Shown here piece after piece: positions 55,889-64,000 of a stretch of DNA of 64,000 nucleotides. The notes below the pieces were generated by a model. That model did no database searches and was not told the DNA's origin. It was given only the letters and a program-made list of their open reading frames with translations. The DNA is taken from NCBI GenBank assembly GCA_963779325.1, contig CAVZXS010000011.1:248001-312000 (forward strand), read 5' to 3'. This DNA is from CAVZXS01 sp963779325 (lineage in GTDB: Bacteria; Bacteroidota; Bacteroidia; Chitinophagales; Chitinophagaceae). The translations under genes were made by a program, and so were the position numbers. The number at the start of each line of letters is the position of its first letter. The stretch's first letter is position 1.

Positions 55889-57577
55889 TCATTTTTTCCC
55901 AAGGAAAGAAAACAAATTCTTCCGTCGCTTTATTGTCGAATCTATCATCGAAAGTCCCTGATCGTAAGACAGTGAATGCGTAGCGACAACGTCATCAGCC
56001 CAATTGGGTGTAATATCAGATACTTTAACTTCTTTGTACTCCCTTTCGTTTAAGGCCACAATTTCATTAATAATCGTTGCATATCCGTACCTGACCGAAC
56101 AATCCTGCGACGGACGATAAAGTTTTCCGTTATTATAAAACAAGCGCCCTGCGGGTCGCGAAGATTTTACGTCTGAAACAACAGGATTGCAAGGATGGCT
56201 TGTCCATTCATTTGTAAATAACGTATCCGCTGAAAATAAGAATAATTCTTCGCTGTAAGAAGCGCCGTCGATTTGGGGTATATTGGTAAATAACCAAACC
56301 CTGTCATCCTTGTACAATATGGTTGTATCTACAGCTTTAATATTTTCCATCAGGTTCATCTTAAATTCCCATTCAAAAGGAAAATTGACAGCATGGTACA
56401 ACTGTATAGATGAGTTTTCATCACTTTCGGGTATTAAATAATAATCTCCTTTATGTTCAAAAACAAATGGATATGACAAGTGATACGGCTTTTTCAGAAT
56501 AATTACAGGTTCTGATTTAAATCCCTTTTTATCTATCTCGGCAACGCAAAGGTGTCCAATTTCATTTTTCCCGGGGTTCATTACTTCTTCAAAAAAAACG
56601 TAGTGCTTTCCTTCTTTATAAATTACACAGGGGTCGGCCCAATAACGATCCGATGGAGGAATCAGCCGCTTATAACGATACATGGAAGTGGAAAAACTAT
56701 TGTTATTACTGAATGAGTACAATAAAATCCATTGCTCAAAGTTGAAGATTTTCCATAACTTATGTTTTACCCTATTAAATAAAAAAGGTATAAAAAGTTT
56801 AAGAAATTGATGATTTACCGGTATAGTATAATTCTTGTGCGAATAAAAATGCAACTGTTCATTTTCAGACTTTATTTTGGCAAAAAAAACATCTCTGCCC
56901 GTTTCATGCAATTCCTTTAATTTTCTCGGAATAAAAAGCGATGTTTTCCAGTAAAAGCCGTTTAGTGTTTTGTTCAGTGAAGTGTAAATCTGTGACCAAG
57001 ACCTGTACAAAATTTCTCCCCCGTCCAAATCCTCAGTTAGTATTTGCAAAATCGAACCGACCGTTTTTTCTCTCTTAAGAAATTCCCACACACCCGCAGG
57101 GCCACCGCGATACAAAAAATTATCTCCGTGGTGATAAGACCAAACCCCCATTTTGGCTGTTTTAAGAATTTCACCTCTTAAAATTCGAAAACCCAATCGT
57201 ATAAAAACATCAACATTGTATTTCCTGATTTCTGCTATATCGGCATCGACTATATAATCAGAAAATTTCTTCTCAATACAGTTTACTTCAATAATTGCAG
57301 ATGATTGAATAAGCTCTTTAATATTTTTTTCTGCAAACGCATTTGGTGAAGACTTGAAAAATTTATTTTCAAACTTTGTAAAAACTTTAAAACACCCCAC
57401 CCGCAGATTTTCCTTCAACTTTTCAAAAAAACTCTTTTCAGTATCCGCAGGGTTTTTTCTTTTTACTGCCAAAACAATTTCAGCATATCCTCCGGCGTTA
57501 ATGGCTTCAATCATTTTATACTCCCACAGAGGCACGTTCAAATCATCAATAAGTAGACCAACTCTTAATTTATCCAT
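55889..57577 (-). CDS. Formyltransferase-like / GIPC-transferase-like hybrid protein
   Basis: This 562-residue protein combines two parts. Residues of about 1-240 show a formyltransferase pattern: VWSYHHGDNFLYRGG (143-159) at the place of the usual Asn-x-His-x-S/T motif and EDLDGGEIL (182-190) matching the catalytic LDTGDIL block (Asp185). The catalytic Asn seems to be Ser147, so activity as a formyltransferase is doubtful. Residues of about 300-545 resemble the beta-propeller region of glucosamine inositolphosphorylceramide transferase (SDRYWADPCVIYKEGKHYVFFEE, shortened: YWADPCVIYKEGKHYVFF; YLIPESDENSSIQLY; FTNIPQ). It lies between the amidotransferase and a GT4 gene, and probably modifies or transfers a sugar. 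Family calls rest on remembered motifs. Confidence 0.6.
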   Translation of the reverse strand: MDKLRVGLLIDDLNVPLWEYKMIEAINAGGYAEIVLAVKRKNPADTEKSFFEKLKENLRVGCFKVFTKFENKFFKSSPNAFAEKNIKELIQSSAIIEVNCIEKKFSDYIVDADIAEIRKYNVDVFIRLGFRILRGEILKTAKMGVWSYHHGDNFLYRGGPAGVWEFLKREKTVGSILQILTEDLDGGEILYRSWSQIYTSLNKTLNGFYWKTSLFIPRKLKELHETGRDVFFAKIKSENEQLHFYSHKNYTIPVNHQFLKLFIPFLFNRVKHKLWKIFNFEQWILLYSFSNNNSFSTSMYRYKRLIPPSDRYWADPCVIYKEGKHYVFFEEVMNPGKNEIGHLCVAEIDKKGFKSEPVIILKKPYHLSYPFVFEHKGDYYLIPESDENSSIQLYHAVNFPFEWEFKMNLMENIKAVDTTILYKDDRVWLFTNIPQIDGASYSEELFLFSADTLFTNEWTSHPCNPVVSDVKSSRPAGRLFYNNGKLYRPSQDCSVRYGYATIINEIVALNEREYKEVKVSDITPNWADDVVATHSLSYDQGLSMIDSTIKRRKNLFSFLGKK

Positions 57578-57592
57578 ATTGCCGGATTCCCT

Positions 57593-58696
57593 TTAATTAA
57601 CCACCTTGCTTTTAAGCAATTTACTGTAATGAAAAATATATTTTTCTATCATACTATCAATTGAAAAATCCTTTTTTACCCGCTCATTACCGGCTTTGCC
57701 CATTTTCATACGAAGTTCTCCGCTGTTCAAAAGTTTTTCTATTTTTTCAGCAAGTTCAGCGGGCTTTGCCGGCTTTACCAAAAATCCTGTCTCGCCTTCT
57801 TTAACTATTTCAACAGTACCGCCGCCATCTGTCGCTACTACAGGTTTACCGGCCGCCATGTATTCAAGAATCGAATTTGAAATACCCTCTGTAAAAGTTG
57901 CTAATACACAGATGTCCATGATATTTACAAAAGATTCAACTCCTGATTTTCTTCCCAATAATCTAAAATACTCCGCGTATTCATCATTAATTATTTTTTT
58001 TGAATCTGCCGAGTCAGTATAGTCGCCAATCGCAAGAAAAGTGATATCCTTTCTTTTCTTCAGTAATAATTCAGCAGCGCTGTAGTACGTTCTGTAATCC
58101 TTATAAACTGAAAAGCTTGCCACCATACCAACAATGAAGTTTGTATGTATCTCAAGTTTGTTCCTGATTGATGCAGGATCGGGCAGATTTTCAGTTCTTT
58201 TAAAATCAAATCCGTTGTAAATACAAATAGCTTTTTTTGCAGGTGCGCCGTAAGCAGCCAGACCTGCAAGAGAGTTGCCAACTATAATATTACTGAACGG
58301 AAATGTAAGTTTGCCCCGCAGCCACGTTTTATTTCTCACATTTCGTTGTTCGGGTGTGTCCGCCACCATACCATTTACAAACTTAATATGCAATAGTTTT
58401 GAAACAGGTACCAGGTATACTGCCGTCATACTATCCCAACAATGAACAATATCGGCCCTGAAATTTTTACATATACGATAGAACTGTGAAAAAACCGAGA
58501 TATCCTTTTTTGACTTTCGAATTACAAAATGGACTTTGATACCAAGATCAAAAATTTCTTTATAATGTACATCGTTGGTCATTATAACCAACTCAAACTC
58601 TATGTCGTGCTTTGTACTGAGGCCTTTCATGAGTTCAACCAGTCTTCGCTCCTTACCGCCGGCAGGAAAAGAATCTATAAAGAAAATGATTTTCAT
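57593..58696 (-). CDS. Family 4 glycosyltransferase
   Basis: The 367-residue GT-B protein starts MKIIFFIDSFPAGGKERRLV, the classic GT4 N-terminal glycine loop. The nucleotide-sugar half has NFIVGMVASFSVYKDYRTYY, the canonical Glu-x7-Glu motif in TEGISNSILEYMAAGKP and the terminal GGTVEIVKEGETGFLV. It is therefore expected to be a retaining transferase acting on the lipid-linked repeat unit at the inner membrane. Its start lies 34 bases after the preceding GT4 gene and its end 15 bases before the hybrid gene. Sugar and linkage are not known. Confidence 0.92.
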   Translation of the reverse strand: MKIIFFIDSFPAGGKERRLVELMKGLSTKHDIEFELVIMTNDVHYKEIFDLGIKVHFVIRKSKKDISVFSQFYRICKNFRADIVHCWDSMTAVYLVPVSKLLHIKFVNGMVADTPEQRNVRNKTWLRGKLTFPFSNIIVGNSLAGLAAYGAPAKKAICIYNGFDFKRTENLPDPASIRNKLEIHTNFIVGMVASFSVYKDYRTYYSAAELLLKKRKDITFLAIGDYTDSADSKKIINDEYAEYFRLLGRKSGVESFVNIMDICVLATFTEGISNSILEYMAAGKPVVATDGGGTVEIVKEGETGFLVKPAKPAELAEKIEKLLNSGELRMKMGKAGNERVKKDFSIDSMIEKYIFHYSKLLKSKVVN

Positions 58697-58730
58697 ACTT
58701 ACGGGAACTCTTTATCTTTTTAAGCGATTG

Positions 58731-59864
58731 CTAAACCAAAACCTCTTGCGTATTATTCAGTGCGGCCATAAACCGTTCGGCTGCAGTATTAAAATCATGA
58801 TGCTCCTTTACGTAAGAGAGCATTTTCTCCTTACTAACTTCATTCACTTCATTTTGGTTAATATATTCTTTCATTTTTTCTAAATCATTTTTAAAGCATA
58901 CACCCAACTCATACTGATCAAAAATATTTCCGGGGTTTACTTTTAAAGACAGTACAGGGATGCCTATAGACCATGCTTCTAAAAAAACATTCGGAAAGCC
59001 TTCGTACTCCGATGTATTGATCAGCGCTTTGGCATTTGCCATTAATTGAACCGTGTCGCTGTGCTTCATTCGTCCTTTTATATCGGCATTCTCCAGTTGT
59101 TTCAGTTGTTCAAATATCGGTATCGCACTTGCGTCATTCGGTTGCCCTACAATCATCACGGATTTCGATTTATCGATACCGCTAACTATTTTATACAACT
59201 TATCAGCCCCTTTTACGCTTGTCAACGAACCTACATAGATTAAGTAATTTTTTTCGAAGTTATCGGCTTGCGGCAAGTTTTTCCGGTCTATAATATTGGG
59301 GAACATTATCACTTTCCCCTTTGTCATGTCCGGCTTAACCGGCTGCCCCCTATGCTGGCGGAGTATATAATCCGCTCTTTTAAAAATATACTTATAAACA
59401 ATATCGTTGGGAAGCCAATAAGTTAAATACTTAGACAGTTTGAAACTTGGTTTATACTCATATTTATACTTATCCCTCAAACTTAACAAATCAATATCGG
59501 AAGCAAGTGCCAGTAAAAATTTGCCTTTTACTTTTTTAGCCCCAAAGTAAGATATAAGGTTCAGGTATGATCTCATTCTTACATAATAATAATCTGCTTT
59601 TTGTTGTACAAATAATTTGTATAATCGGGGAATTCGATATTGTAACATTCTTAATCCGGGCAAGCCTTTATTCCAATGCGGTACATGTAATATTTTCACA
59701 CCTTCCTTTGTAATAAAAGACTCGTTCGTAAAAGGATCAATAACTACAACTTCATGTCCTGCCATTGCCAATGACTTTGCCAATAATGCCACCTGCAACT
59801 CGCTGCCGCCGATAGTTTTTCCCTTTACCGCGGCAGCTATATCGCCCCAAAAACAAATTTTCAT
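58731..59864 (-). CDS. Family 4 glycosyltransferase
   Basis: The 377-residue GT-B protein opens with MKICFWGDIAAAVKGKTIGG, including the donor-proximal glycine turn. The second half contains KNYLIYVGSLTSVKGADKLY, the paired Glu of YEGFPNVFLEAWSIGIPVL and a closing helix. An insert of about 60 residues between the halves (KVKGKFLLALASDIDLLSL) is common in GT4 enzymes for complex polymers. It lies 41 bases after the SGNH-like gene. It would add one sugar in the cytoplasm. Donor and linkage are unknown. Confidence 0.9.
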   Translation of the reverse strand: MKICFWGDIAAAVKGKTIGGSELQVALLAKSLAMAGHEVVVIDPFTNESFITKEGVKILHVPHWNKGLPGLRMLQYRIPRLYKLFVQQKADYYYVRMRSYLNLISYFGAKKVKGKFLLALASDIDLLSLRDKYKYEYKPSFKLSKYLTYWLPNDIVYKYIFKRADYILRQHRGQPVKPDMTKGKVIMFPNIIDRKNLPQADNFEKNYLIYVGSLTSVKGADKLYKIVSGIDKSKSVMIVGQPNDASAIPIFEQLKQLENADIKGRMKHSDTVQLMANAKALINTSEYEGFPNVFLEAWSIGIPVLSLKVNPGNIFDQYELGVCFKNDLEKMKEYINQNEVNEVSKEKMLSYVKEHHDFNTAAERFMAALNNTQEVLV

Positions 59865-59905
59865 ATTTTTATTAAGGTTTCCCGGCTTTATAACTGTAAT
59901 AAACT

Positions 59906-60823
59906 TTACAAGCCAATTGCACTTTTAAAATCGCGGGAAAATGTTTTTGAAAAAACTACGGCACCATCGTGATTAAGATGCGAATTATCTTTAAATAAAT
60001 TTCCCTGCAGGTAAGTATGCTCATATTTTGAATAATCCAAATAAACCAAATCTGTGTATTGACTGCAGAAAGTTTTTAATTGATCAACCATTTTATCATG
60101 ATTATCGTTTGCCCTATAAACCGGGGTGCTGGCAACAACTACTCTTATCTTATGAACAACGCAAATTTCAATTAATTCCTTTAAATAAGTAAACTTTTGT
60201 TCCGGTAGTAACGCAGTGGCAAATGAGTTATCAACAGCCCTTGTCAAGCCGGCCGTATCAATAGTTCCCGTTGCAGGCAGAAAACCTAGTGAAGAATCCG
60301 ACTTAGTTTTAAAAAAACCTTTTATCAAAGAGGCTATGGTAGAGTTATAGGGATAAATTGAAGAGAAAAACTTCATCTCTTCAAAAGGTTCCCTGTTAGT
60401 TATAACATTGTAAAGCATTGTATCATTCTTATAAAAAGGCAATAACATCCTCCGGTTATTATCAGCATTGGGAATAAAGAAAGAACTGGGTGACGCTTCA
60501 ATAACCACGTATTTGGGTTTATATCGTTTTATTGATTCATTCAATTGTATTCTTGAAAAAAGCAAATCAGCTCCCCCAACACCGCAATTATATACAGTAA
60601 GCCCTGTGCTGTCGTTAATAATATCGGGAATAAAATGATACTCAGCACGACTGCTCCCTAAAATCAAAACATCTTCATTGGCTGAGTTCAGTGTGTGTCG
60701 CAGCTTTGAAATATAAAAATCATTTGACTTATTATATAATTTTTTGCAGATAAAACCAATTGCTCTATCTGCTGTAATAATAAAAACCAAAAACACAAAT
60801 ACTTTTAACAACCTCGATTTCAT
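59906..60823 (-). CDS. SGNH-like membrane-anchored protein, second MBOAT partner
   Basis: The 305-residue protein has a single N-terminal membrane helix (about 5-25) and a periplasmic SGNH-type domain. Ser58 in LILGSSRAEYHF is the likely nucleophile; D279-N-S-H282 in FKDNSHLNHDG gives the rest of the triad. Its sequence pattern matches the protein at 43483 along its length, including the VVIEASPSSFF / VILDFIGEEFR strand. The gene starts 5 bases after the MBOAT gene at 60829 stops, so both belong to one O-acylation module. The acylated polymer would be that built by the surrounding glycosyltransferases. Confidence 0.75.
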   Translation of the reverse strand: MKSRLLKVFVFLVFIITADRAIGFICKKLYNKSNDFYISKLRHTLNSANEDVLILGSSRAEYHFIPDIINDSTGLTVYNCGVGGADLLFSRIQLNESIKRYKPKYVVIEASPSSFFIPNADNNRRMLLPFYKNDTMLYNVITNREPFEEMKFFSSIYPYNSTIASLIKGFFKTKSDSSLGFLPATGTIDTAGLTRAVDNSFATALLPEQKFTYLKELIEICVVHKIRVVVASTPVYRANDNHDKMVDQLKTFCSQYTDLVYLDYSKYEHTYLQGNLFKDNSHLNHDGAVVFSKTFSRDFKSAIGL

Positions 60824-60828
60824 ACAAT

Positions 60829-62259
60829 TTAAAATTGAAAATAAATAAATTGTCCGCCGTCAAAAACACCTAACATTAAAATCAGGATGATGAGCATGGC
60901 ATAAGCAAAATGCTCCTTAAGCCAGTGATTGGTTATAAACGGCAGTTCTGTAAGGGTGAAATAATTTTGCCATATTTCTATCATTAACAAAAATGCGATT
61001 CCCAGGAAACAATAAAAGAATTGCTGAGTTTCTCCAATATACAACGGGCCGCTGAAGCTGAAAATATTTTTAACTATTAAAAAAGCATCAGCCGTTGTAT
61101 TGGCTCTAAAAAATATCCATGCAAAGCATACCAACGCAAATGTTATTAATATTTGTATTAAACTATTCAGCTTTGGCAACCTGTTCAGAAAAATTAATTC
61201 CCCAAACTTTTTGCGCCATTTTTCAGTGATGATTGCAAAGACGAGGTAAAACCCGTTGAGTGCTCCCCAAATAATAAAAGTCCAATTGGCCCCGTGCCAC
61301 AAGCCGCTAATGGCAAAAACAAAAAACAAATTGAGATACCAACGTGGTATGGCCACCTTATTCCCCCCTAAAGAAATATATAAGTAATCTTTAAACCAGG
61401 TTGATAATGATATATGCCAACGCTTCCAAAACTCCGAAATGGAAGCTGAAAAATAAGGCCTTTTAAAATTTGTCATCAAGTTAAAGCCCATTACTTTGGC
61501 GGCACCGATTGCAATGTTACTGTAACCTGCAAAGTCGCAGTAGATTTGGAAAGCGAAAAATACAGTAGCAACTATAAAAGTAATCCCGCTGTGTTTATCG
61601 GGGTTGTTGTATACAGCATTTACATAAATAGCCAGCCGGTCTGCTACAACCAATTTCATAAACAAGCCCCACAACATTAACTTCAGCCCGCCGACAAATC
61701 TTTCATATTCAAAATAATGTTTTTCATAAAATTGATGAAGTAAGTTTTGCGGTCGCTCAATCGGACCTGCAACCAGCTGTGGATAAAACATTACGTACAA
61801 AGCATAAATACCGAAATGACGCTCGGCTTTTTGATTACCCCGATACACTTCAATAGTATAACTCATTGCCTGGAAAGTGTGAAACGAAAGTCCGATTGGC
61901 AAAAGAATGCTTAGATCAGGCACGGTATTTTCATACCCGAAAGAGTTTAAAATTTCTGATAAGTTCGCATTGAGAAAATTATAATACTTAAAAACAGCCA
62001 GTACACCTATATTAGCAATCAAGCTTGCGATAAGAAAATATTTTTTTCTTTTCCCCTCCGTTTTCTCAAGCCAAATACCCGCAAAATAATCTATTACAAT
62101 TGTACCCCCCAGTATGAGAATATAAACCGGAATAAAAGCCATATAAAAATAACAACTGGCTACGAGGAGCATAAACCATCTGAAACGATGCGGCAACAAG
62201 AAATATAATGATGTCACCACCACAAAGAAAAAAAGAAAATGGATACTGTTAAATAGCAT
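60829..62259 (-). CDS. MBOAT family O-acyltransferase (AlgI-like), second copy
   Basis: The 476-residue polytopic protein begins MLFNSIHFLFFFVVVTSLYF and carries catalytic His322 in SGLWHGANWTF, plus LLPIGLSFHTFQAMSYTIEVY, FYPQLVAGPIERPQ and WFKDYLYISLGGNK. Length and order of blocks parallel the MBOAT at 41932 closely, though the two differ enough to suggest old duplication or separate acquisition. It would supply acyl groups to the periplasm for O-acylation by the adjacent SGNH protein. It lies between that gene and a GT4 gene. Confidence 0.92.
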   Translation of the reverse strand: MLFNSIHFLFFFVVVTSLYFLLPHRFRWFMLLVASCYFYMAFIPVYILILGGTIVIDYFAGIWLEKTEGKRKKYFLIASLIANIGVLAVFKYYNFLNANLSEILNSFGYENTVPDLSILLPIGLSFHTFQAMSYTIEVYRGNQKAERHFGIYALYVMFYPQLVAGPIERPQNLLHQFYEKHYFEYERFVGGLKLMLWGLFMKLVVADRLAIYVNAVYNNPDKHSGITFIVATVFFAFQIYCDFAGYSNIAIGAAKVMGFNLMTNFKRPYFSASISEFWKRWHISLSTWFKDYLYISLGGNKVAIPRWYLNLFFVFAISGLWHGANWTFIIWGALNGFYLVFAIITEKWRKKFGELIFLNRLPKLNSLIQILITFALVCFAWIFFRANTTADAFLIVKNIFSFSGPLYIGETQQFFYCFLGIAFLLMIEIWQNYFTLTELPFITNHWLKEHFAYAMLIILILMLGVFDGGQFIYFQF

Positions 62260-62349
62260 GACTATAACTAAATTAAAGAGGTGTACTAATAAAATTCAGA
62301 AACATTTTATTTCATCATTTTTTTTTGCGACGACGGCGAGATTGCCACT

Positions 62350-63522
62350 TCAATAAAGTGAATGAATATAATCAATCATTCTGCCCGCTTGAAATTTATA
62401 GTCAAAAACTCCCGAGGTTAATTCTTTTCCTTTAAGACCTACCTGCACTGCAAATTCATAGTTATTAAATATAAAATCAAGCCTGTTTGTAAGCCCGTCA
62501 ATATCCCCGGGTTCTATTAAAAATCCGTTTACTTTATCAGTTATAAAGTCTGCGATTTCGCCAACATTTACAGTCACAACCGGCCTTCCCGTGGCAAGAA
62601 ATTCTGATAACTTGGAAGGATATGATGCTGAGGCTTCCAAATCATTACTGCGCACCATTACAAGAACATCGGCATGAACAATATATTGAAGGATTTCCTC
62701 ACGGGATAAATACTCCATTATCACAACTCGATCCTGAATTCCGAGTTGCGATATCATATCCGTTATTTGTTTTTTAACATCCGGTGTAGAAAAGCCACCC
62801 AATACAAGATATACATCCGGATGTAATTGCCTGAAATGTGCAAATGCATTTATCAATAAATCGACATTATCCCTTTTAAAAGTTAATGAACCAAAATAAC
62901 CAATATATTTTTTTTCAATTGGCTTTACTCCTGTTTTAATAAAACGCGATGCGTCTACAGTGCTTGATATATGAAATAACTTTTTCGGTTTAACGCCACG
63001 AGCTTTATGAAAATCGATCAGGAAACGCGAAATACAAAGAATCCCGTCGCACATTCTTGACTCAATATAAAACTTTGCAGTGCCCTTTATTTTAGTAACA
63101 GCACCACCCTGAAAATCTTTTAAAGGATGCTCACTGCACTCAGTAATTAGTTTGGTTTTCAATAGTTTCGAAAATATCCAGGCGATTAAATGAGTTGACA
63201 GAAGGTTCGTCCAGCTATTTATCGCTATTATTTTATCTTCCTTATTTATCTTTTTAAGCAGCCGGTAAGCCCTTATGTGTTTTTTTATCTTTTGGCCTGC
63301 TCGTATAAGAAACGAAATGTTTCTTTTTTTTTGTTCAAAAGGATGATAATAATATATACCGTCAACAGTACCATTATGCACTTCATTGTATGCGCTTGAA
63401 AAAACAACAACATGAACATTTATCCCGTTTTCTTTAAACCCCTTTCCGTAAGTATACACTCTGTTGGTTGCAGCCTGCCCATCCGGGAAAGTAAATAAAT
63501 CGCCAAAAATGATAAAACTCAT
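62350..63522 (-). CDS. Family 4 glycosyltransferase
   Basis: The 390-residue GT-B protein starts MSFIIFGDLFTFPDGQAATN and has, in the second half, KKYIGYFGSLTFKRDNVDLL, YLVLGGFSTPDVKKQ and a motif variant SASYPSKLSEFLATGRPVV in place of the usual Glu-x7-Glu. The variation is frequent in GT4 proteins named WfgS/WfeV-type. It lies 12 bases after the O-antigen ligase-like gene and 90 bases before the MBOAT gene. It probably elongates the repeat unit; the sugar is unknown. Confidence 0.88.
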   Translation of the reverse strand: MSFIIFGDLFTFPDGQAATNRVYTYGKGFKENGINVHVVVFSSAYNEVHNGTVDGIYYYHPFEQKKRNISFLIRAGQKIKKHIRAYRLLKKINKEDKIIAINSWTNLLSTHLIAWIFSKLLKTKLITECSEHPLKDFQGGAVTKIKGTAKFYIESRMCDGILCISRFLIDFHKARGVKPKKLFHISSTVDASRFIKTGVKPIEKKYIGYFGSLTFKRDNVDLLINAFAHFRQLHPDVYLVLGGFSTPDVKKQITDMISQLGIQDRVVIMEYLSREEILQYIVHADVLVMVRSNDLEASASYPSKLSEFLATGRPVVTVNVGEIADFITDKVNGFLIEPGDIDGLTNRLDFIFNNYEFAVQVGLKGKELTSGVFDYKFQAGRMIDYIHSLY

Positions 63523-63534
63523 TGCATACTTTTT

Positions 63535-64000
63535 TTAAGACTGCGCAGCGGCAAGGATGCCGTCGTTGTTTACTGATGAGTATTTTGATTTATAAAATCG
63601 CTGATAAATTATTATCAAAACAATCCCCATTTCTGAAAAATTAAAATAAACGAATGTCAAATTTGCTACGGCAAATGAAAGCAACCCGTAAAAACCTCCC
63701 CAGAAACCAAATTTTTTACCCACAAACCATGCGTCTTTGAATAAATAATAAAATGCAAGAAACAAAAAAAAACAACCGGTAATTCCGTAAAAATATAAAT
63801 AAGAAAGATACCCAACATGAATGGCAGGTATATCACCTAATAAATCAAGTACATCTTGCCTGGTCTCGGGTCCGACTCCCAACAGAGGATTCTCAGGAAA
63901 TTTTTGCATAAAAACTTCATAAGAAGTAATCCTGGCCTTCGCTGAACCCATTTCGCTTTCCTTTTCAAGAATCCTGTTAGAAATAACTTCCTGAATATTA
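63535..64000 (-). CDS. O-antigen ligase/polymerase-like membrane protein, N-terminus beyond window
   Basis: The C-terminal 155 codons of a membrane protein are visible; the reading frame is open to the right edge (NIQEVISNRILEKESEMGS before the internal Met at 63951), so the start lies outside. It has FPENPLLGVGPETRQ, the pattern of a periplasmic loop in the Wzy_C/WaaL family where G-x-G-P-E/N is conserved, and then three membrane helices (LSYLYFYGITGCFFLFLAFYY shortened: YFYGITGCFFLFLAFYY; FYGLLSFAVANLTFVYF; IVLIIIYQRFY). Proteins of this family polymerise repeat units or ligate glycans at the outer face of the inner membrane. It is the most upstream gene of the exopolysaccharide run seen here. 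Confidence 0.8.
   Translation of the reverse strand, partial: NIQEVISNRILEKESEMGSAKARITSYEVFMQKFPENPLLGVGPETRQDVLDLLGDIPAIHVGYLSYLYFYGITGCFFLFLAFYYLFKDAWFVGKKFGFWGGFYGLLSFAVANLTFVYFNFSEMGIVLIIIYQRFYKSKYSSVNNDGILAAAQS

Overview
The window comes from a Bacteroidota genome, most likely family Chitinophagaceae or a close relative. The signs are four very large secreted proteins, at least three with type IX secretion (T9SS) C-terminal sorting domains (the fourth runs off the window), many lipoproteins with short SSC-type lipoboxes, a mitochondrial-like citrate synthase, weak or absent Shine-Dalgarno sequences, and one TTTG / TAnnTTTG promoter-like site. I saw no tRNA, rRNA, CRISPR array, insertion sequence or phage gene.

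Layout. (1) 1-8230: two minus-strand surface proteins with SdrD B-like domains, one cut by the window edge, one of 2024 residues with nine clear repeats. (2) 8529-12361: a plus-strand operon of three lipoproteins: a MauG/CcpA-type di-heme protein, a copper-amine-oxidase-like protein that keeps the Asn-Tyr cofactor motif but has lost the copper histidines, and a beta-propeller-like lipoprotein. This is the best candidate for an undescribed system. (3) 12376-18246: mostly housekeeping and signalling genes (Hpt protein, ClpC, STAS protein, ribonuclease Z, secreted esterase). (4) 18518-26809: a bacterial alpha-2-macroglobulin with an intact thioester motif, divergent from penicillin-binding protein 1C. 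(5) 26885-32355: head-GIN lipoprotein, LptF/LptG permease, citrate synthase, PcaF-like thiolase, VanZ-like membrane protein. (6) 33093-40782: two paralogous PL9-like polysaccharide lyases carrying PKD repeats and T9SS sorting domains. (7) 41098 to the right edge: nineteen minus-strand genes of an exopolysaccharide locus.

The exopolysaccharide locus holds an initiating polyprenyl-phosphate sugar transferase, seven glycosyltransferase-like genes, a hybrid formyltransferase / GIPC-transferase-like protein, an O-antigen ligase/polymerase-like protein (partial), sugar-modifying enzymes (Gfo/Idh/MocA oxidoreductase, RmlD-like reductase, methyltransferase, asparagine-synthase-type amidotransferase) and two separate MBOAT + SGNH O-acylation modules, one at the downstream end and one near the upstream end. 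The polymer is therefore probably acylated and perhaps amidated. The two PL9-like lyases next door could act on it or on plant pectin. The amidotransferase gene has an apparent frameshift that separates its catalytic Cys2 from the rest of the protein.

Several long open frames begin at TTG well before the likely start. I moved those starts inward to the ATG that precedes a signal peptide, a lipobox or a family-typical N-terminus, and say so in each entry.
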